This document shows, piece by piece, positions 32,906 to 45,949 of a stretch of 64,000 nt of DNA. The stretch covers positions 62,001-126,000 of the forward strand of contig SJRY01000303.1 in NCBI GenBank assembly GCA_011319805.1. The letters are read 5' to 3'. A program made the position numbers and the translations under genes. The DNA is from Macrocybe gigantea (Eukaryota > Basidiomycota > Agaricomycetes > Agaricales > Callistosporiaceae). Numbering within the stretch: position 1 is the stretch's first letter; each line of letters starts with the position of its first letter. A model generated the notes under the pieces. It saw only the letters and a program-made list of their open reading frames with translations. It ran no database searches and was not told where the DNA came from.

Positions 32906-34916
32906 ATGTTGAGACTACCACACAGTCAACTATGGGTATTGTCATGGGTGGGGCTCGTCGCTGGCGCTGTCATTGTTCCTATACATCTTCGCGTTGATTC
33001 GTCGACGCCCAATGTCTCTCCGTCCTTAATTTCATTGTCAGTTGAAGGGGACAGATGGACCGATTGGATCGGTGCCTCCAAGAGGAACATTTTTTTCTTC
33101 AACGCCTTGGATAATTTGAGACAAATTGCTGGGTCTCCGCCAGATATTCGCATCGGTGCAAACAGTGAAGATCACACCAATTTTCGCCAAGACGTGAAGG
33201 TAAATTCTGTTTCCGCCTAGTCAGGGATGGTGACTCACCACCTTTGCTACAGTTCACAGAAGCAAATTTCCCGGCTTATAGTGTGACAGTCCCGTACCCC
33301 AGAGGCAAACCATATCGTAGTAGGAGATTCTTATTATGCAACTACGCGTTTTTTACCGCGAAGTGAGTCCGACTTGAAGATTCACGACAACCCAGATGAC
33401 GACATGCTTAATAGATACGCATGTCACCTGGGGCGTCAACTTTGGCTCCAATAACGTCACAGCTGCATATCTTGAGATGGAATCCATCTTAAAAACATTC
33501 TCATCCTCGGAAATCCGTGATGCAGGAATAGTTCTCGACTTCCTAGAACTTGGGAATGAACCAGACTTGTACAGGAACAACGGCCTCAGGCAGCCGACCT
33601 ATAACGTCTCACAATATGTTCAAGAGTACGTAGGCCTGCACGCAATGTAGGTTTGGACGAGATTAGTTTCTGATTGATTACAGATGGATTTCTGTGGCGG
33701 AAAATCTAACCATCTCAGCAGGTCTAATAGCTGCCCCGAAAACCAAGTTGCTCGCTGCGTCTTTTGCAGGCTCGTCCCACACGATCAACGGATTCTCGCC
33801 CCAAGCCATATTTGAAGCCGGGATATTGGACTCCGTTCCAGGAAAATTAATATCCACGTATGCAACTCACACTTTTTATCATCTCTGCTCTCATAGCAAA
33901 TAATAATAATAAAACGCAGCATATCTCAGCATCGTTATAGCGGTTCTTTTTGCAGTGGAAACAGAGGGCTTCTGCAAGATCTCATGACTAAATCCACGAT
34001 TCGCGGCAACTTGTCGGTATTTATTCCCGACATTGCTGCCACGCGTAGTCGCGGTCTCGATTACATCCTAGGAGAAACAAATAGCTATGCATGCCATGTA
34101 TGAAGACAGTTACCTATGGCGATGCAAGCGTTTGTTCAATGATATCCACACCAGGGTGCTCCTGGCGTCAGCAATACAGCGGGCGCCGCACTTTGGGCGC
34201 TGGATTACGCGCTATATGCGTAAGGATCGTATGTTGTTATACCTCTGTATGATTTCACGCCTGCTCTTTGCAGCACACAACTGGGGGTCTCTAAAGTCTT
34301 TTTCCATGTCGGAATTGGTTTCAAATACAACCTCGTGAGTAGACAATAATTTTGGTAAAATGATACTGATAGCCAGGCATAGATTCAACCGGTCACGTTG
34401 AATCGTTCGATCCTAGATGGTTCCCCGTTGCCCGAGCCATTGATGCCGCATATCCATCCTCAATACTATGCTGCCATTATCGCAGCTGAGGCACTACGCC
34501 ACGGAGCTCAGGTTCTTGAATTACACGTTGACCATTCCTACATTTCTGGTTATGGGTTCTACGAACGGAACAGTCTTCGTCGTGCCGTCTTCATCAATTC
34601 TAAAGCCTACCTTCCTGAGAATGCAAACAGAACAGCTGAGCTTTTGCAATTTCAGCTTTTTGGGGCTGCCAGACAGTCTCCAGCAGAGATGTCCATTAAA
34701 CGTCTTGAAATCAGGTGCGCCTCTCTAAATGTCGTAAGACCTTCCCACTCAAACCCTCTTAGCCATGCGACTGATGAATCAGGTGTTACATGGGGAGGGC
34801 AATCGTACGAAACCCCCGATGCCCGCATTGACGGCGCATTACGGCCTGAACATGGGAGAGTGGCTGATGGTGTCTCTATTCAAGATACAGAAGTAATTTT
34901 GCTGGAATTTCACTAA
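32906..34916 (+). CDS. Glycoside hydrolase family 79 (beta-glucuronidase-like), secreted
   Basis: Predicted extracellular glycosidase of about 525 residues. Exons: 32906-33199, 33253-33362, 33415-33625, 33684-33857, 33920-34097, 34155-34219, 34274-34334, 34383-34714, 34763-34916. A hydrophobic signal sequence (LWVLSWVGLVAGAVIV) precedes the GH-A barrel. The acid/base glutamate lies in ELGNEPDLY and the nucleophile in LGETNSYACHG. The C-terminal beta domain ends QDTEVILLEFH. GH79 enzymes act on glucuronide-bearing glycans such as arabinogalactan. Exon 2 has one base too many in CCCC 33297-33300; removing it restores the YPEANHIVVGD motif and splice phase. It may be an error or a real break in this accessory gene. 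Confidence 0.88.
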
Positions 34917-35111
34917 ATAACATGTTGTCTTCACATTCATATGAACTGTGTCCTTAGTATCGTAGACGTAAGAAGGACGACTTTCACTTTCGTCAACCAA
35001 ATTTGCGGATGAGAACAGGAACGACGGTTATTTAGATATTCAATATGCTCTAGAATGCATCGACATTCCAATTGGAGAGGGGAGGCACCGAACATGAACA
35101 ATGATAGACTT

Positions 35112-36852
35112 TCAGTCTGCAGAAGTGCATGATTTGTCTCCGGGGACTAAATGATACAGGTGCTTGACGCGTTCGACGGTGGCCGCATCCCCAGTATTCT
35201 TAAAGCAATTAGATGGTGTATGATTCAAAACTGGCTTGGACACTCACCTTCGTCAGGTCATCACTAATTTTGACGCATGGGGCACCATTTACAGAGGACA
35301 ACTTAATAACAATATTCAATGCCTTGCTCTTCTCAGTACCACCACTCGAAGCCTTGCGAAAATCATTAGTAAAGTTGGTACCAATACCAAATGAGACTGA
35401 GAATTTGGTCAGCCAAGAGATAGAAAATGCAAGTCTCAGAGGAGCACCTCTTGGAAGGTTGAGTTCTTGGGTTTGTTGGCGTAATTTTATCGCCTTGTCT
35501 ACGTTCAAAGCATCTGAGTAAATTATCCATTTGTCTTTTGGGTCAATTCCCAGAGATTCGTAGACTTCTTTCATGCGGGGCGCAAATATGAATGGGTCAC
35601 CGGAATCCTGCCTCAGGCCATTCCAACGACGAGCGCGATCTACATCCGTGACGAAATCCTTAGAAAAGGCTATTAGTTTAGGTATGGGACAGATTCAGAG
35701 AATTACCTTGAAAAATGCCTCAGTCGAAAATGTGTCTGTCAACGCTATAAGGTTCGACATGGGATAAACGGCTTCCCAGAGCTCCATGGCAGTGGAGTTG
35801 GATCCTTCATAGCCTTTGATTGCGGCGACCTGTCCGAGGTGTTCATAACTGGACTGCCCACATGAGAACGCTTCTTACTCCCATGAACCACTCGCTTCAG
35901 AGAGGCTGAGTCCACAGTCACTCCAGAGCACTGAAGGGACAACTCACTGCGCGATAGTTCCAACGGCAGCGGTACCGAACTTGCGAGCTAAGTGCACCTA
36001 CAAAAACTATAGATGAAGACACGGCGCATGCATAGAATCAAAGTTCATACATTGCTCGTCCCACTCAAAGCGCCTTGGCTAAACACCTCGCTGGCAGCAC
36101 GAACGAGGCCTTGCATTACCAATTCTTGCGCGTGATAGGACCTCCTGCGCCGGGTGCCAAATTCGCTGAAAACACAGTCGGCCTGGAGCAATTTGCGTCC
36201 TTTTTCATAAGCTTTTTCTGTCGATGAGAGATTAAACAAGAGCCAGAGCATATGCCTGAGATTAGACAACCTTCTTGACCGTCGTAGTTCCAATCAGTCA
36301 TTACGGTCTGGAAATACGTTTCGCTCAAGCAAGCCATGACAGGTACTTCCCACAGGATCGTTTCTACCCAAGGGCCGCGTGCTTCAATCTCCACGTTACC
36401 CAATGTTCCGTCGTCTGAAAGGGGAATAAATGTGACACGGAGCTGCTCTGGTTTGAAGCGGTAGGAGGCCAGGTAAGACATATATTCGTCCGTGAAATAC
36501 GGGCAGGCAGTTTGAAGCCAGGAGCGCTCCTCCTCAGTGAGAGCTAGGTCCGTAAATTCTGAGCAAAGAAATCTTCATTAGTGATGAGGGATATGTAAGG
36601 AGACTAAGAAGCAGACGAGAGATGGTTGATCTAAAACGCTCGATGCATTGGCGAGAAAATTGTGTGTTCTTATCTCGTTTGTAAATCGATAGGTCGCTTC
36701 CACAGTGGGGAAGTGATGTAAGACAGCTTGTTGCATGGTGAACTACAGGATTGTTTTCAAACGAGACATAATGGAGAAAAGCGACAAACTTTGTAAAGAT
36801 CAGTGTCCAATATAGACCTGGGAACAGCGAGGTTGACGAATGGTGCAGACAT
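35112..36852 (-). CDS. NPT1: Nicotinate phosphoribosyltransferase
   Basis: NAD salvage enzyme converting nicotinate and PRPP to nicotinate mononucleotide, about 426 residues. Exons: 36852-36790, 36742-36617, 36558-36271, 36217-36051, 35997-35948, 35894-35879, 35829-35707, 35658-35448, 35396-35248, 35198-35112. Motifs: SILDTDLYK and TMQQAVLHHFPTVEATYRF, PYFTDEYMSYLASYRFKPEQ, SEFGTRRRRSYHAQELVM, HEWFMG joined to VAAIKGYEGSN, LIALTDTFSTEAFF, WNGLRQDSGDP and VSFGIGTNFTND. Exon 6 is a 16-nt micro-exon. A missing base near 36675-36678 is required after YRFT; adding it also fixes splice phase. Confidence 0.9.
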
Positions 36853-36961
36853 AGTGGTACTGGTTGATGATGGTGTGGGACAATGTGAAGGATCTGCCCC
36901 ATCATCGTGACCTCCTCCCTTCACTCATCTCCGCGCCTTCCGGTCACGCTTTTTGGTTCAG

Positions 36962-37857
36962 ATGGTCAGACGACATGGTCTGCTGGTGTTAAGCATGCTA
37001 ATGCTGTTAAATAGGGTTCTCGCTTGGAGATTCTCAATGAAGCAGGATTCCGTTCTGACGGTCGCAAGCAATACGAATTGCGAGATATCACGGTTAACCT
37101 CTCCCAACAAGGCGCTGCCGATGGGTCTGCCGTTTTTAGGCATGGGTTAACGCAAGTTCACGTATCAGTTTTTGGTCCCCGAGAAGCAAAGATACGGTCG
37201 CAGACTCTGCACGATCGAGCCATTATCAATGTGGAAGTGAACATTGCGGCTTTCAGCGCGGGCGAACGGAGGAGGCGAACAAAAGCTGACAAGTGAGTTT
37301 TCCTGCAGCCGTCACCTGTTATCCATCGTTACATCTCCCTCAGACGCACAATGGAGCTGGCTTCCATCATTAAATCGACGTTCGAACCCGTTGTGCAAAC
37401 GAGCCTCTACCCTCGATCTCAAATAGACATCTTCATTCAGGTTCTCCAACAGGATGGCGGACTGTTACAAACCTGTATTAATGCCGCCACGCTGGCATTA
37501 ATAAACGCCGGGGTGCCGCTACTTGACTTTGTCTGTGCAGTGACAGGCGGAGTGCACGCAACATCCCCGCTCCTAGACTTGACGCTAATTGAAGAAAGCG
37601 ATGTTCCATTTGTGACGATGGCCGTGATGCCTAGGACACGAAGAGTAACACTGGTAACGATGGACACTCGTCTACATGTTGAACGGTTTGAGCAACTGAT
37701 CAGATTGGCTGGCGAGGCGGCAGCGATAATACATCGGGAAATGAAGACCGCGATACAGTCAAGGACGAGTGTTCTTGCAACTGCTATGGGATCGGTAGCC
37801 CGTTCCGTGGTTGTAGAAGGAGAAAATGATGGAGACGGTGGAATGCAAGAGAGCTAA
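36962..37857 (+). CDS. RRP41: Exosome complex subunit Rrp41 (Ski6)
   Basis: RNase PH-type ring subunit of the RNA exosome, 264 residues. Exons: 36962-36964, 37015-37292, 37344-37857. The start ATG is alone in exon 1, and the 50-bp intron begins straight after it; the join gives MGSRLEILNEAGFRSDGR. Other signatures: GLTQVHVSVFGPREAK, DRAIINVEVNIAAFS, TMELASIIKSTFEPVV, YPRSQIDIFIQVLQQDGG, and CAVTGGVHATSPLLDLT. The ring subunits are catalytically inactive in yeast. No frame problem was found. Confidence 0.93.
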
Positions 37858-37965
37858 GAACATGATTCTATTGTCTAGATACGAGCCGTCTAAAACATGC
37901 GAGCCACTTTTCGCCACCACCTCTTTCCACCTTTTTGCCTTCTTCTGTACTATTATACACTGCAT

Positions 37966-38770
<805 letters not shown>

Positions 38771-38877
38771 CGGAGGCGTTGAATGAAGGGCGGGTCACGA
38801 CCACGTGATATGACACCAATGTTATTTATTTCTCCTACTCCGAATTTCTCCACCTGTCTCTCCCATTTCCTACTTCC
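38771..38877. promoter_or_regulatory. Divergent TRM8 / CIT1 promoter with CACGTG
   Basis: 107 bp between start codons, with CACGTGAT at 38812-38819. The same core recurs at other gene starts here. Confidence 0.45.
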
Positions 38878-40762
38878 ATGGCCTCTGCTGCGCGCTCCGT
38901 CTTCTCTGTCGTCAGTATTCCCTCTCGTTCCCTGTATCCTTCACCGACCTTCATCAACAGACACGCTCGCCGTTCCTGCGTTCGGCAGTTGCCACGTCGG
39001 TCCGATTCTCCTCAACAGGCTCCAAGTCGTTGTCTCTGAAGGACAGACTTGCTGAACTCATTCCTACCGCAAAAGAGAACGTGAGCACCGTTTTCCGGAT
39101 TCACATTGACTTGTTTGATGCTATGTCATCAAAAATTTCAGGTCAAGCGTATTCGCGCAGAGCATGGCAAGAAGTCATTTGGGCCAGTTCTCGTTGATCA
39201 GCTCTATGGGTAAGCGTTGCATTGATGCCTTGTGAGGGTGTCTGACTGCTTTCAAGTGGGATGCGTGGCCTCCCTGCTCTGATCTGGGATGGCTCCGTTC
39301 TCGACCCCGGTATGTCAGACGTTGATATCCTGCAGAATTAGTCGATAATTCTTGGTTCAGAGGAGGGCATCCGTTTCCGTGGCAGAACCATTCCAGAATG
39401 CCAAGCTCTCCTGCCGAAGGCTCCCGGCGGCTCCGAACCACTTCCTGAAGGCCTTTTTTGGCTCCTTGTGACAGGCGAGATCCCGACACAGGAGCAAGTT
39501 GATGCGTTATCACGAGATTGGGCTGCTCGTGCTTCTATCCCAGAGTTTGTGGAGGAGATTCTTGATCGCTGCCCGCCCTCACTTCATCCAATGAGTCAAT
39601 TCAGCATGGCTGTCACTGCCGTATGATATCTCCCATTTCTTCCCTTCGGGGTGATTTTGATCTCATCTCCGTTTCACAGTTGAGCCATGATTCTGCCTTT
39701 GCAAAGGAATATCATCGTGGTATGTCCAAGAAAGACTACTGGGGCCCTGCCTATGAGGATGCGATGGATCTGTCAGTTTGACGTTTAATTGAGTTTGGTA
39801 TCGTTTCCATCTGACGTTCACCCTCGAAGGATTGCCAAATTGCCCAATATTGCTGGTCGCATCTATCGTAACGTTTATGGACCTGGCAAGCTTCCTGCGA
39901 TCGACCCGACGAAGGATTACTCGCACAACCTTGCAAATCTTCTTGGCTTTGGCAATAACTCTGGCTTCGTTGAGCTCTTGCGTCTCTACATCACCATTCA
40001 CAGGTAAATTTATTTCCGATTCTGAAATCTGTGATAACCTTGGCATCCACATAGCGATCATGAAGGTGGCAATGTCTCCGCGCATACCGGTAAACTTGTC
40101 GGATCCGCGTTGTCTGATCCTTTCCTTGCGTATGGTGCAGCTTTGAATGGCCTCGCCGGTCCTCTGCATGGTCTCGCAAATCAAGAAGTTCTTGTTTGGC
40201 TTTACAATATGCAGGCCAAGATCGGCCAAGATGCATCTGATGAGGCTGTGAAGGAGTATGTTTGGTCGACTCTCAATGCCGGGCAGGTTGTACCTGGCTA
40301 TGGACATGCTGTTTTGAGGAAGACCGATCCTCGTTACACAGCACAACGTGAATTCGCTCTCAAGCATCTCCCGGATGACAAGCTTTTCAAACTAGTTGGT
40401 CAAGTCTACAATATTGTTCCCGAGATTTTGCTGGAGGTTTGTTGATTCTATTTCTACATGGTAATCAAGCTCATAGGATGAGCAGGCAGGCAAAGCTAAG
40501 AACCCATGGCCCAACGTTGACGCCCATTCTGGCGTACTCTTGACTCATTATGGTCTCACTGAGATGCAGTTCTACACTGTCCTTTTTGGTGTTTCGCGAG
40601 CATTTGGTGTTGCAGCTCAGCTTATTTGGGATCGTGCCCTTGGTGCTCGTGAGTTTTAATCCATAGTCGTCACTGCATCGTCTAATCCGCATGCCAGCTC
40701 TTGAGCGGCCCAAGTCGTACTCCAGCGCGGCCATTGAGAAGATGTTCGCAGGGAAACCTTGA
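38878..40762 (+). CDS. CIT1: Mitochondrial citrate synthase
   Basis: TCA-cycle enzyme condensing oxaloacetate and acetyl-CoA, 468 residues. Exons: 38878-38907, 38961-39080, 39142-39209, 39257-39309, 39361-39620, 39680-39771, 39830-40003, 40055-40436, 40486-40648, 40698-40762; total divisible by three. A basic presequence is followed by [17 protein letters not shown] and [23 protein letters not shown]. The catalytic residues lie in SDHEGGN (His), GYGHAVLR (His) and WPNVDAHSG (Asp). The first intron (38908-38960) has a weak GTCGTC donor but is the only split that keeps the presequence in frame. ATG7 follows 112 bp downstream on the same strand. Confidence 0.95.
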
Positions 40763-40874
40763 CGCGGCCACATGACACGTTCGAATTAATAATCTGACTA
40801 AATAGAAAAGTGTCCTTGGTACACATTATGTTATCCCGTTACTTAATCAATTCTTTTGCAACGACACTACCATC

Positions 40875-43493
40875 ATGCCAATCGTCCAGTTTGCTCCTTT
40901 CTCATCTCTCGTTCAACCTTCCTTTTGGCACGAGCTCACTAACCTCAAGATCGACATCCTGCGACTTTCTGATGATGCGATACCGATCCATGGTGTCTAT
41001 ACTACCGGTCGATCCGTGAAAGATAGAGAAACGGGCTCAGAGATCGCGCTGGGATGCAACTTGAGTGTGGGTTCGGAGTCCTTTGATAAGAGCTTCACGT
41101 ACGTTTCGCTCCATCACCTCGCGGCTCGTCGGTCAATGTTGGCTACAGACCACCTCCAGGATCTATCATTGCACATGGGTTATTAAAGAATTATAACACT
41201 ATAGAAGATTTCAAAGCGGCGGATAAGACGGCTCTCTTCAATCAAGAAGCAGACAGAGTAAGCTGTTCATTATGGTTCTCTGTGTTAATCCATGAGCATC
41301 AATGTGACAGATATGGGCAGACGCGCTGCAAACTCGAGATACCTCACGGCTAATCATTTCCTTCTGATCACATTCGCTGACCTCAAGAAATACAAATATT
41401 TCTATTGGTTTGCCTTCCCTGCCTTTGTCGCAAAGCCAGCTTGGGAGATATCGGACGATGGCTGGAGGAATGCGGCCGACGTATTTACCAATGAATCCGT
41501 ATGAATTCTTTCTTTCAATCAGCACGATCCTAATCACTTCATTTGCATAGTTATCTTCTATCCAGTCGCAGCTCGAGGTCAAAAATGCAGCTGGGCCTCT
41601 TGCTTTCTTTCTTGTGAAAGAGGATTCAGAAGGCCCGACTATCGCTTCTGTTGAGGACTATCCTTCCTTTTTCCGTTCTACGCATGGATCTTCGGTTTGT
41701 CCCTTTGTACCAGAGGATGATGGATAGCTCACGAGCAAACGACGTAGCGGACAATTGCGTTTATCGATCCATCTGCTCAACCTAATAATCCTGGCTGGCC
41801 ACTTCGGAATCTTCTCGCCTATCTACGTGTGTTGAACCCAGATTCTATGTCTACAGTTCGCATACTGTGTTGGCGCGAGTCAGAGACGCGACCACATACA
41901 TGGAAGAGCAAATTCGGAATTTTGCGCCTTGCAGCTGATGTATCAGCCACTTCGGATCAAAGACCTGCTGCCGTGGGTTGGGAAAAAAATCCTCACGCCA
42001 AACTGGGTCCAAGAGTGGCGGATTTGGCTCCGATGATGGATCCCGAAAGGTACATGAGCCGTGTTCTGCGGTGTAGATGCTGAATTTATCGTATCTAGAT
42101 TAGCCAATCAAGCCGTGGACCTCAATTTGAAGCTCATGCGCTGGCGTATTCTGCCATCTCTCGACCTGGAAAAGGTTTCCAAGACCAGGTGTCTATTACT
42201 CGGAGCGGGAACTCTCGGTTGCTACGTAGCACGGACACTCATGGTATGCTTATCCTTCAGATTCAGACCCAGAACAAAGTAGACAGTGCTTTGTGCTTTT
42301 TACAGGGATGGGGAGTACGCACAGTCACTTTTGTTGACTCAGCTCGTGTCTCTTTTTCAAATCCGGTCCGGCAACCTCTGTTTGAGTTTGAGGACTGTCT
42401 CGACGGTGGCAAACCAAAAGCTGCGTGTGCAGCTGATAGGATGAGGAGAATTTTCCCTGGCATGGCAAGTAGGATGTGGTTGTTACGACTCATATGACTA
42501 ACCTCTGAAATGACAGAATGCTTCCGGCCATATGCTCTCCATTCCAATGCCTGGCCATCCTGTACCGCTCACAGACACGGCACTTGCTCAAACCAAGGAG
42601 GCTGTCTTAATGCTCGAGAAGCTCATTGATGAACATGATGCTGTATTTCTTCTCATGGACTCCAGAGAGAGCCGGTGGTTGCCTACAGTGATAGGCGCCT
42701 CCAAAGGCAAGGTAAATATAGTGCAACTGCATATTCTCCTTCTTTGACATGCAACATGTTTTAGATCATAATTAATGCTGCTCTGGGGTTTGATACATTT
42801 CTTGTTATGCGTCATGGTGCCCGGACACAGTTGTCTATCAATAACAATCAAAAGTTAGGTTGTTATTATTGCAATGACATAGTTGCACCTAGTGATGTAA
42901 GTCAACAATAGTTTGTTTCCATTCTTGATCAGTTGACATTGGCCAGTCTCTATCAGACAGAAGTCTTGATCAGATGTGCACTGTAACTCGCCCAGGATTG
43001 GCCTCTATTGCTGCTTCTACAGCAGTTGAATTATTGGTCTCATTATTGCAGCATCCACATGGGTATGCTCATATCAATGCCAATGGAGATATACTTAAGC
43101 TATAATACTATTGTAGGATTCAGGCTGAAGCTCCTCCACCACAGCAATCTATGAGCAACTTTGATGATTCAATTAATAATAGTAGCATTTTAGGATTGGT
43201 TCCTCATCAAATTCGTGGCTTTTTGGCACAATTTCGTAATGTGCATATTGTTGGATCTGCATATGATAGATGCACAGGCTGTAGTGAAATGGTAAGTAGT
43301 GTTTATGTGATAGAGATTTGAAAATTTACTATTATTTTTCAAGGTCCTTCATGCATATGAAACTCAGGGCTTTGAAATGCTACTTAAAGCATTCAATGAT
43401 GCTAGTTATTTGCCATCATTGACTGGATTAAATGAACTATATAGTGAAAGTGAAGCTATTCTGGAAACTGTGGATTGGAATGATGAGGATTGA
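40875..43493 (+). CDS. ATG7: Autophagy E1-like activating enzyme Atg7
   Basis: Activates Atg8 and Atg12 for autophagosome formation, about 679 residues. Exons: 40875-41098, 41149-41257, 41311-41498, 41551-41694, 41748-42049, 42099-42243, 42306-42464, 42517-42711, 42765-42896, 42947-43062, 43117-43291, 43344-43493. Motifs: N-terminal [28 protein letters not shown], the nucleotide-binding loop [49 protein letters not shown] and the catalytic cysteine in QMCTVTRPG. Exon 3 needs one base more at TTT 41356-41358. Intron 7 is GC-AG. From about 42765 base composition becomes AT-rich and CpG-poor, unlike the first half. Confidence 0.95.
42465..42516 (+). other. GC-AG intron in ATG7
   Basis: Donor GCAAGT after GGCATG, acceptor GACAG, 52 bp. 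The join gives [19 protein letters not shown], conserved in Atg7. Confidence 0.88.
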
Positions 43494-44062
43494 TAATGTC
43501 TGATCTATTACTATGTAATATATGAGTAGAAAGTTTATTGCTTAAAATGATGGAGGGAAGGCTGTTGCCAAACAGCTGAGCTGTAGAGCTGAGCAGGACA
43601 GTCCTATTGTGGGAGAAATGAGCAATGAGAAATATTTATTTCTGACTATGTTATATAAGCAACTCAAATAACAAGGTACTTTGCCAGAATGTGGAACAAT
43701 GATACAGACAAGCTTAAATAGATGAAAGGTGACAGATGTAGATTATCATAAAGATGATGGACAAAGGAAAATCATTGAATTGCAGTTATATGGTAGACTG
43801 AGATGACCTGGTGGTGTAGACAGTATGGCAAAGTGAGGTGGTGGATGGAGGGCAAGAAGCCTATATAACAGTGAGAGTGAGCAAGTGGCTAAGACAGGTG
43901 ATCTGAAAATAAATGCCTGGTAATATTGAGGAGCTCACTATATATAAATGCTAATAAGAAAGGGGACAGTATGGATTTGAGAGAGGAAATGAGGTTGAGA
44001 GAGCCCTGATAATGTATAGGGTGAAAGTGAATGCAGGATACAAATAAGTGGTGAGTAGTTTC
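43494..44062. other. CpG-depleted, non-coding flank of ATG7
   Basis: About 570 bp rich in GATG/GTGA words and without any CpG. No frame or repeat ends recognised; probably old decayed repeat sequence. Confidence 0.45.
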
Positions 44063-44385
44063 TGTTAGGCTAGATGAATCTCAAAGCACTCAGACAGACT
44101 AAGCGCAAGAGCAGTTTGAAATGATGGCAAAAGAAATATTAAGCCTAGTGTTACTGATATATTCAAAGGGTCTTATATATATATGGTATGCAAGCATGGA
44201 CTATGGACTGTGCAATGCTGTAGATTGTGGATGAGTAAGACCAGTGGAGGAATGACTCAGAATGATTAGAAAGGATGGATGACTTGAAAGGCTGTGTGCT
44301 GCACAAAGCTGTGTAATAGATAGGGATGTGAGAAAAAGGAGATAAGATAAGAAAATGAATAGTCTATTGAACAGTGTTTATAACA
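44063..44385 (-). repeat. Decayed LTR (copy A of the gypsy-2 LTR family)
   Basis: Runs TGTTAGGCTAGATG...TTTATAACA and aligns by eye along its whole length with the LTRs at 55788-56107 and 61962-62281. Only one CpG remains (44104), where the younger copies keep many. Internal-type sequence follows to 44500 and resumes after 45319. Confidence 0.8.
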
Positions 44386-44500
44386 TCACCCTCTTTTTAA
44401 ATTCATATCCATGTAAAAATCTTTAGTCTAGTTGTTTCCAACTATTGTTGCTTTCCCAGGTGATTGCTGTATGAGGGGCTTATGTGTGGATTTCTTCATT
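44386..44500 (-). mobile_element. Relic of gypsy-2-type internal sequence, left part
   Basis: Sequence beginning TCACCCTCTTTTTAAATTC matches the internal region next to the LTR at 56108 onward, with many C-to-T and G-to-A changes. It is interrupted at 44500 by an inverted-repeat element. Confidence 0.7.
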
Positions 44501-45319
44501 AGGGTGTTTCAAAGTAGCCATTTTGACTCCATTTTGATCCCATTTTGAGTCTCCTGTTGAATTCCATTTTGACAAAATGAGAACGAAAATGAAAGTCCAA
44601 AATGGCCATTTTCACCAAAATGGACGACTAACGCTCCTTTTGCACAACATGGCCATTTTGACATTCCTGGCGAGTTTCCTGGCAGGGTTTGGCGGAGATT
44701 GATTGTTGCCATATAATCAATTGTAAACAACTGCAGAAAACCACCACCATCGCCATGCTGGCATGTCATTGAGTTCATTCATGCTACAAAACAGTAGCCC
44801 TGCAGTCATAAAAGTGTATAAATACTACTTATTCAATTCTCATGCATTTAAAACATCATTGAGAGCATTCTTTGCATCTGAGTTTGTATTATTTATGAAC
44901 TTGCCACTTCAATTCCCATCAGTAATTTTTGTCTTGTAGTTTGCTCATTGCCCCCCTGTCAAACACACAAATATATATGCTCAAAACATTGCTTCTCACT
45001 CAGTGCAGTATAGAAACTCCCATGAGGGCTGTCATCTGATATTGCTGTCTATTTGTGCTAGCAGTGACGATGGCAAGGTGGCGGGGCCTCAATTGAGGGG
45101 CTGCCGAGAAGTGCCGAGATGCTCCTGCTCACCGGGCACCCCATTTTGGATTTCATTTTGAGTGATTTTCGAGGAGGGGGGTTTCAAAGTAGCCCATTTT
45201 GGGCCCCCTGGTGACCCCATTTTGGATTCCATTTTCAAAGATTTCGCATGAAATAAGTCAAAATGAATGTCAACAGGGAGTCCAAAATGGACCTCAAAAT
45301 GGCTACTTTGAAACACCCT
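44501..45319. mobile_element. Inverted-repeat (MITE-like) element with 3-bp target duplication
   Basis: The ends AGGGTGTTTCAAAGTAGCC and GGCTACTTTGAAACACCCT are perfect inverted repeats. ATT flanks both sides (44498-44500 and 45320-45322). The empty site is seen in the related element at 56216-56236 (CTTCATTATAGG). No transposase frame is visible. The right end contains a shorter internal copy of the terminal sequence at 45177, suggesting a nested or partly duplicated unit. CATTTTGG-type words recur through it. Confidence 0.8.
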
Positions 45320-45560
45320 ATTATAGGCATGGATATGATGGAGCATGGTGGCAAGGAGTTTGAGTTATTGATTCTTAGTACAAAGCATTTCCATTGCTTC
45401 ACAGAGTGTGTGCTATGCAAACCTATTCTGCGTGCAGGTCACTCTTAGCTAATCAAGAGGAGAGGCAGGGATATGAATGCTATATTAAGCCAGCTTGAAG
45501 CTGGATTCTACTATATATGATTTATCTATTTATATGTTACGATGTCCGAGTACGGACCAT
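45320..45560 (-). mobile_element. Relic of gypsy-2-type internal sequence, right part
   Basis: Continues the alignment with 56224 onward (ATTATAGGCATGGATATGATGG against ATTATAGGCGCGGATGTGGTGG), with CpG sites changed. The match fades towards 45560. Confidence 0.6.
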
Positions 45561-45730
45561 GACCATGTTATCCTCATGTTATGTGAAACCCTCAGCTCTA
45601 AGTTGAATGAGTAGGGATCTGACTGCACTCCTCATGGTATCCTGCAAATGCTGTGCAATAACCCTATGCCCTGGTCAGTGCTGATGTGTCATTGTCATAG
45701 GGTTGTCACATTGCATATTGCTTGTCATGA

Positions 45731-45750
45731 ACAATAACAATAATAACAAT

Positions 45751-45782
<32 letters not shown>

Positions 45783-45783
45783 C
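45731..45783 (+). repeat. (AAC)n microsatellite
   Basis: About 53 bp of AAC/AAT units, just before the non-LTR element. Confidence 0.9.
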
Positions 45784-45949
45784 TACCACCATCTCATTCG
45801 CCAGTCAGGCCTAATTACCATCTATTTTTCCCCCTATTCATCCTAATTCCTACCCTACATCCATCCATAATCCTCGCCGGCATCTCATCCCACTGTCTTC
45901 CCCATCCACGTCAGGTTTCTGGGGAAAAACAAGCCAACCCTCAATCTGA

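Noticed and set aside
35830..35878. A 25-bp intron in NPT1
   Set aside because: A later acceptor (GGACAG) gives a normal 49-bp intron and the conserved MGVAAIKGY join.
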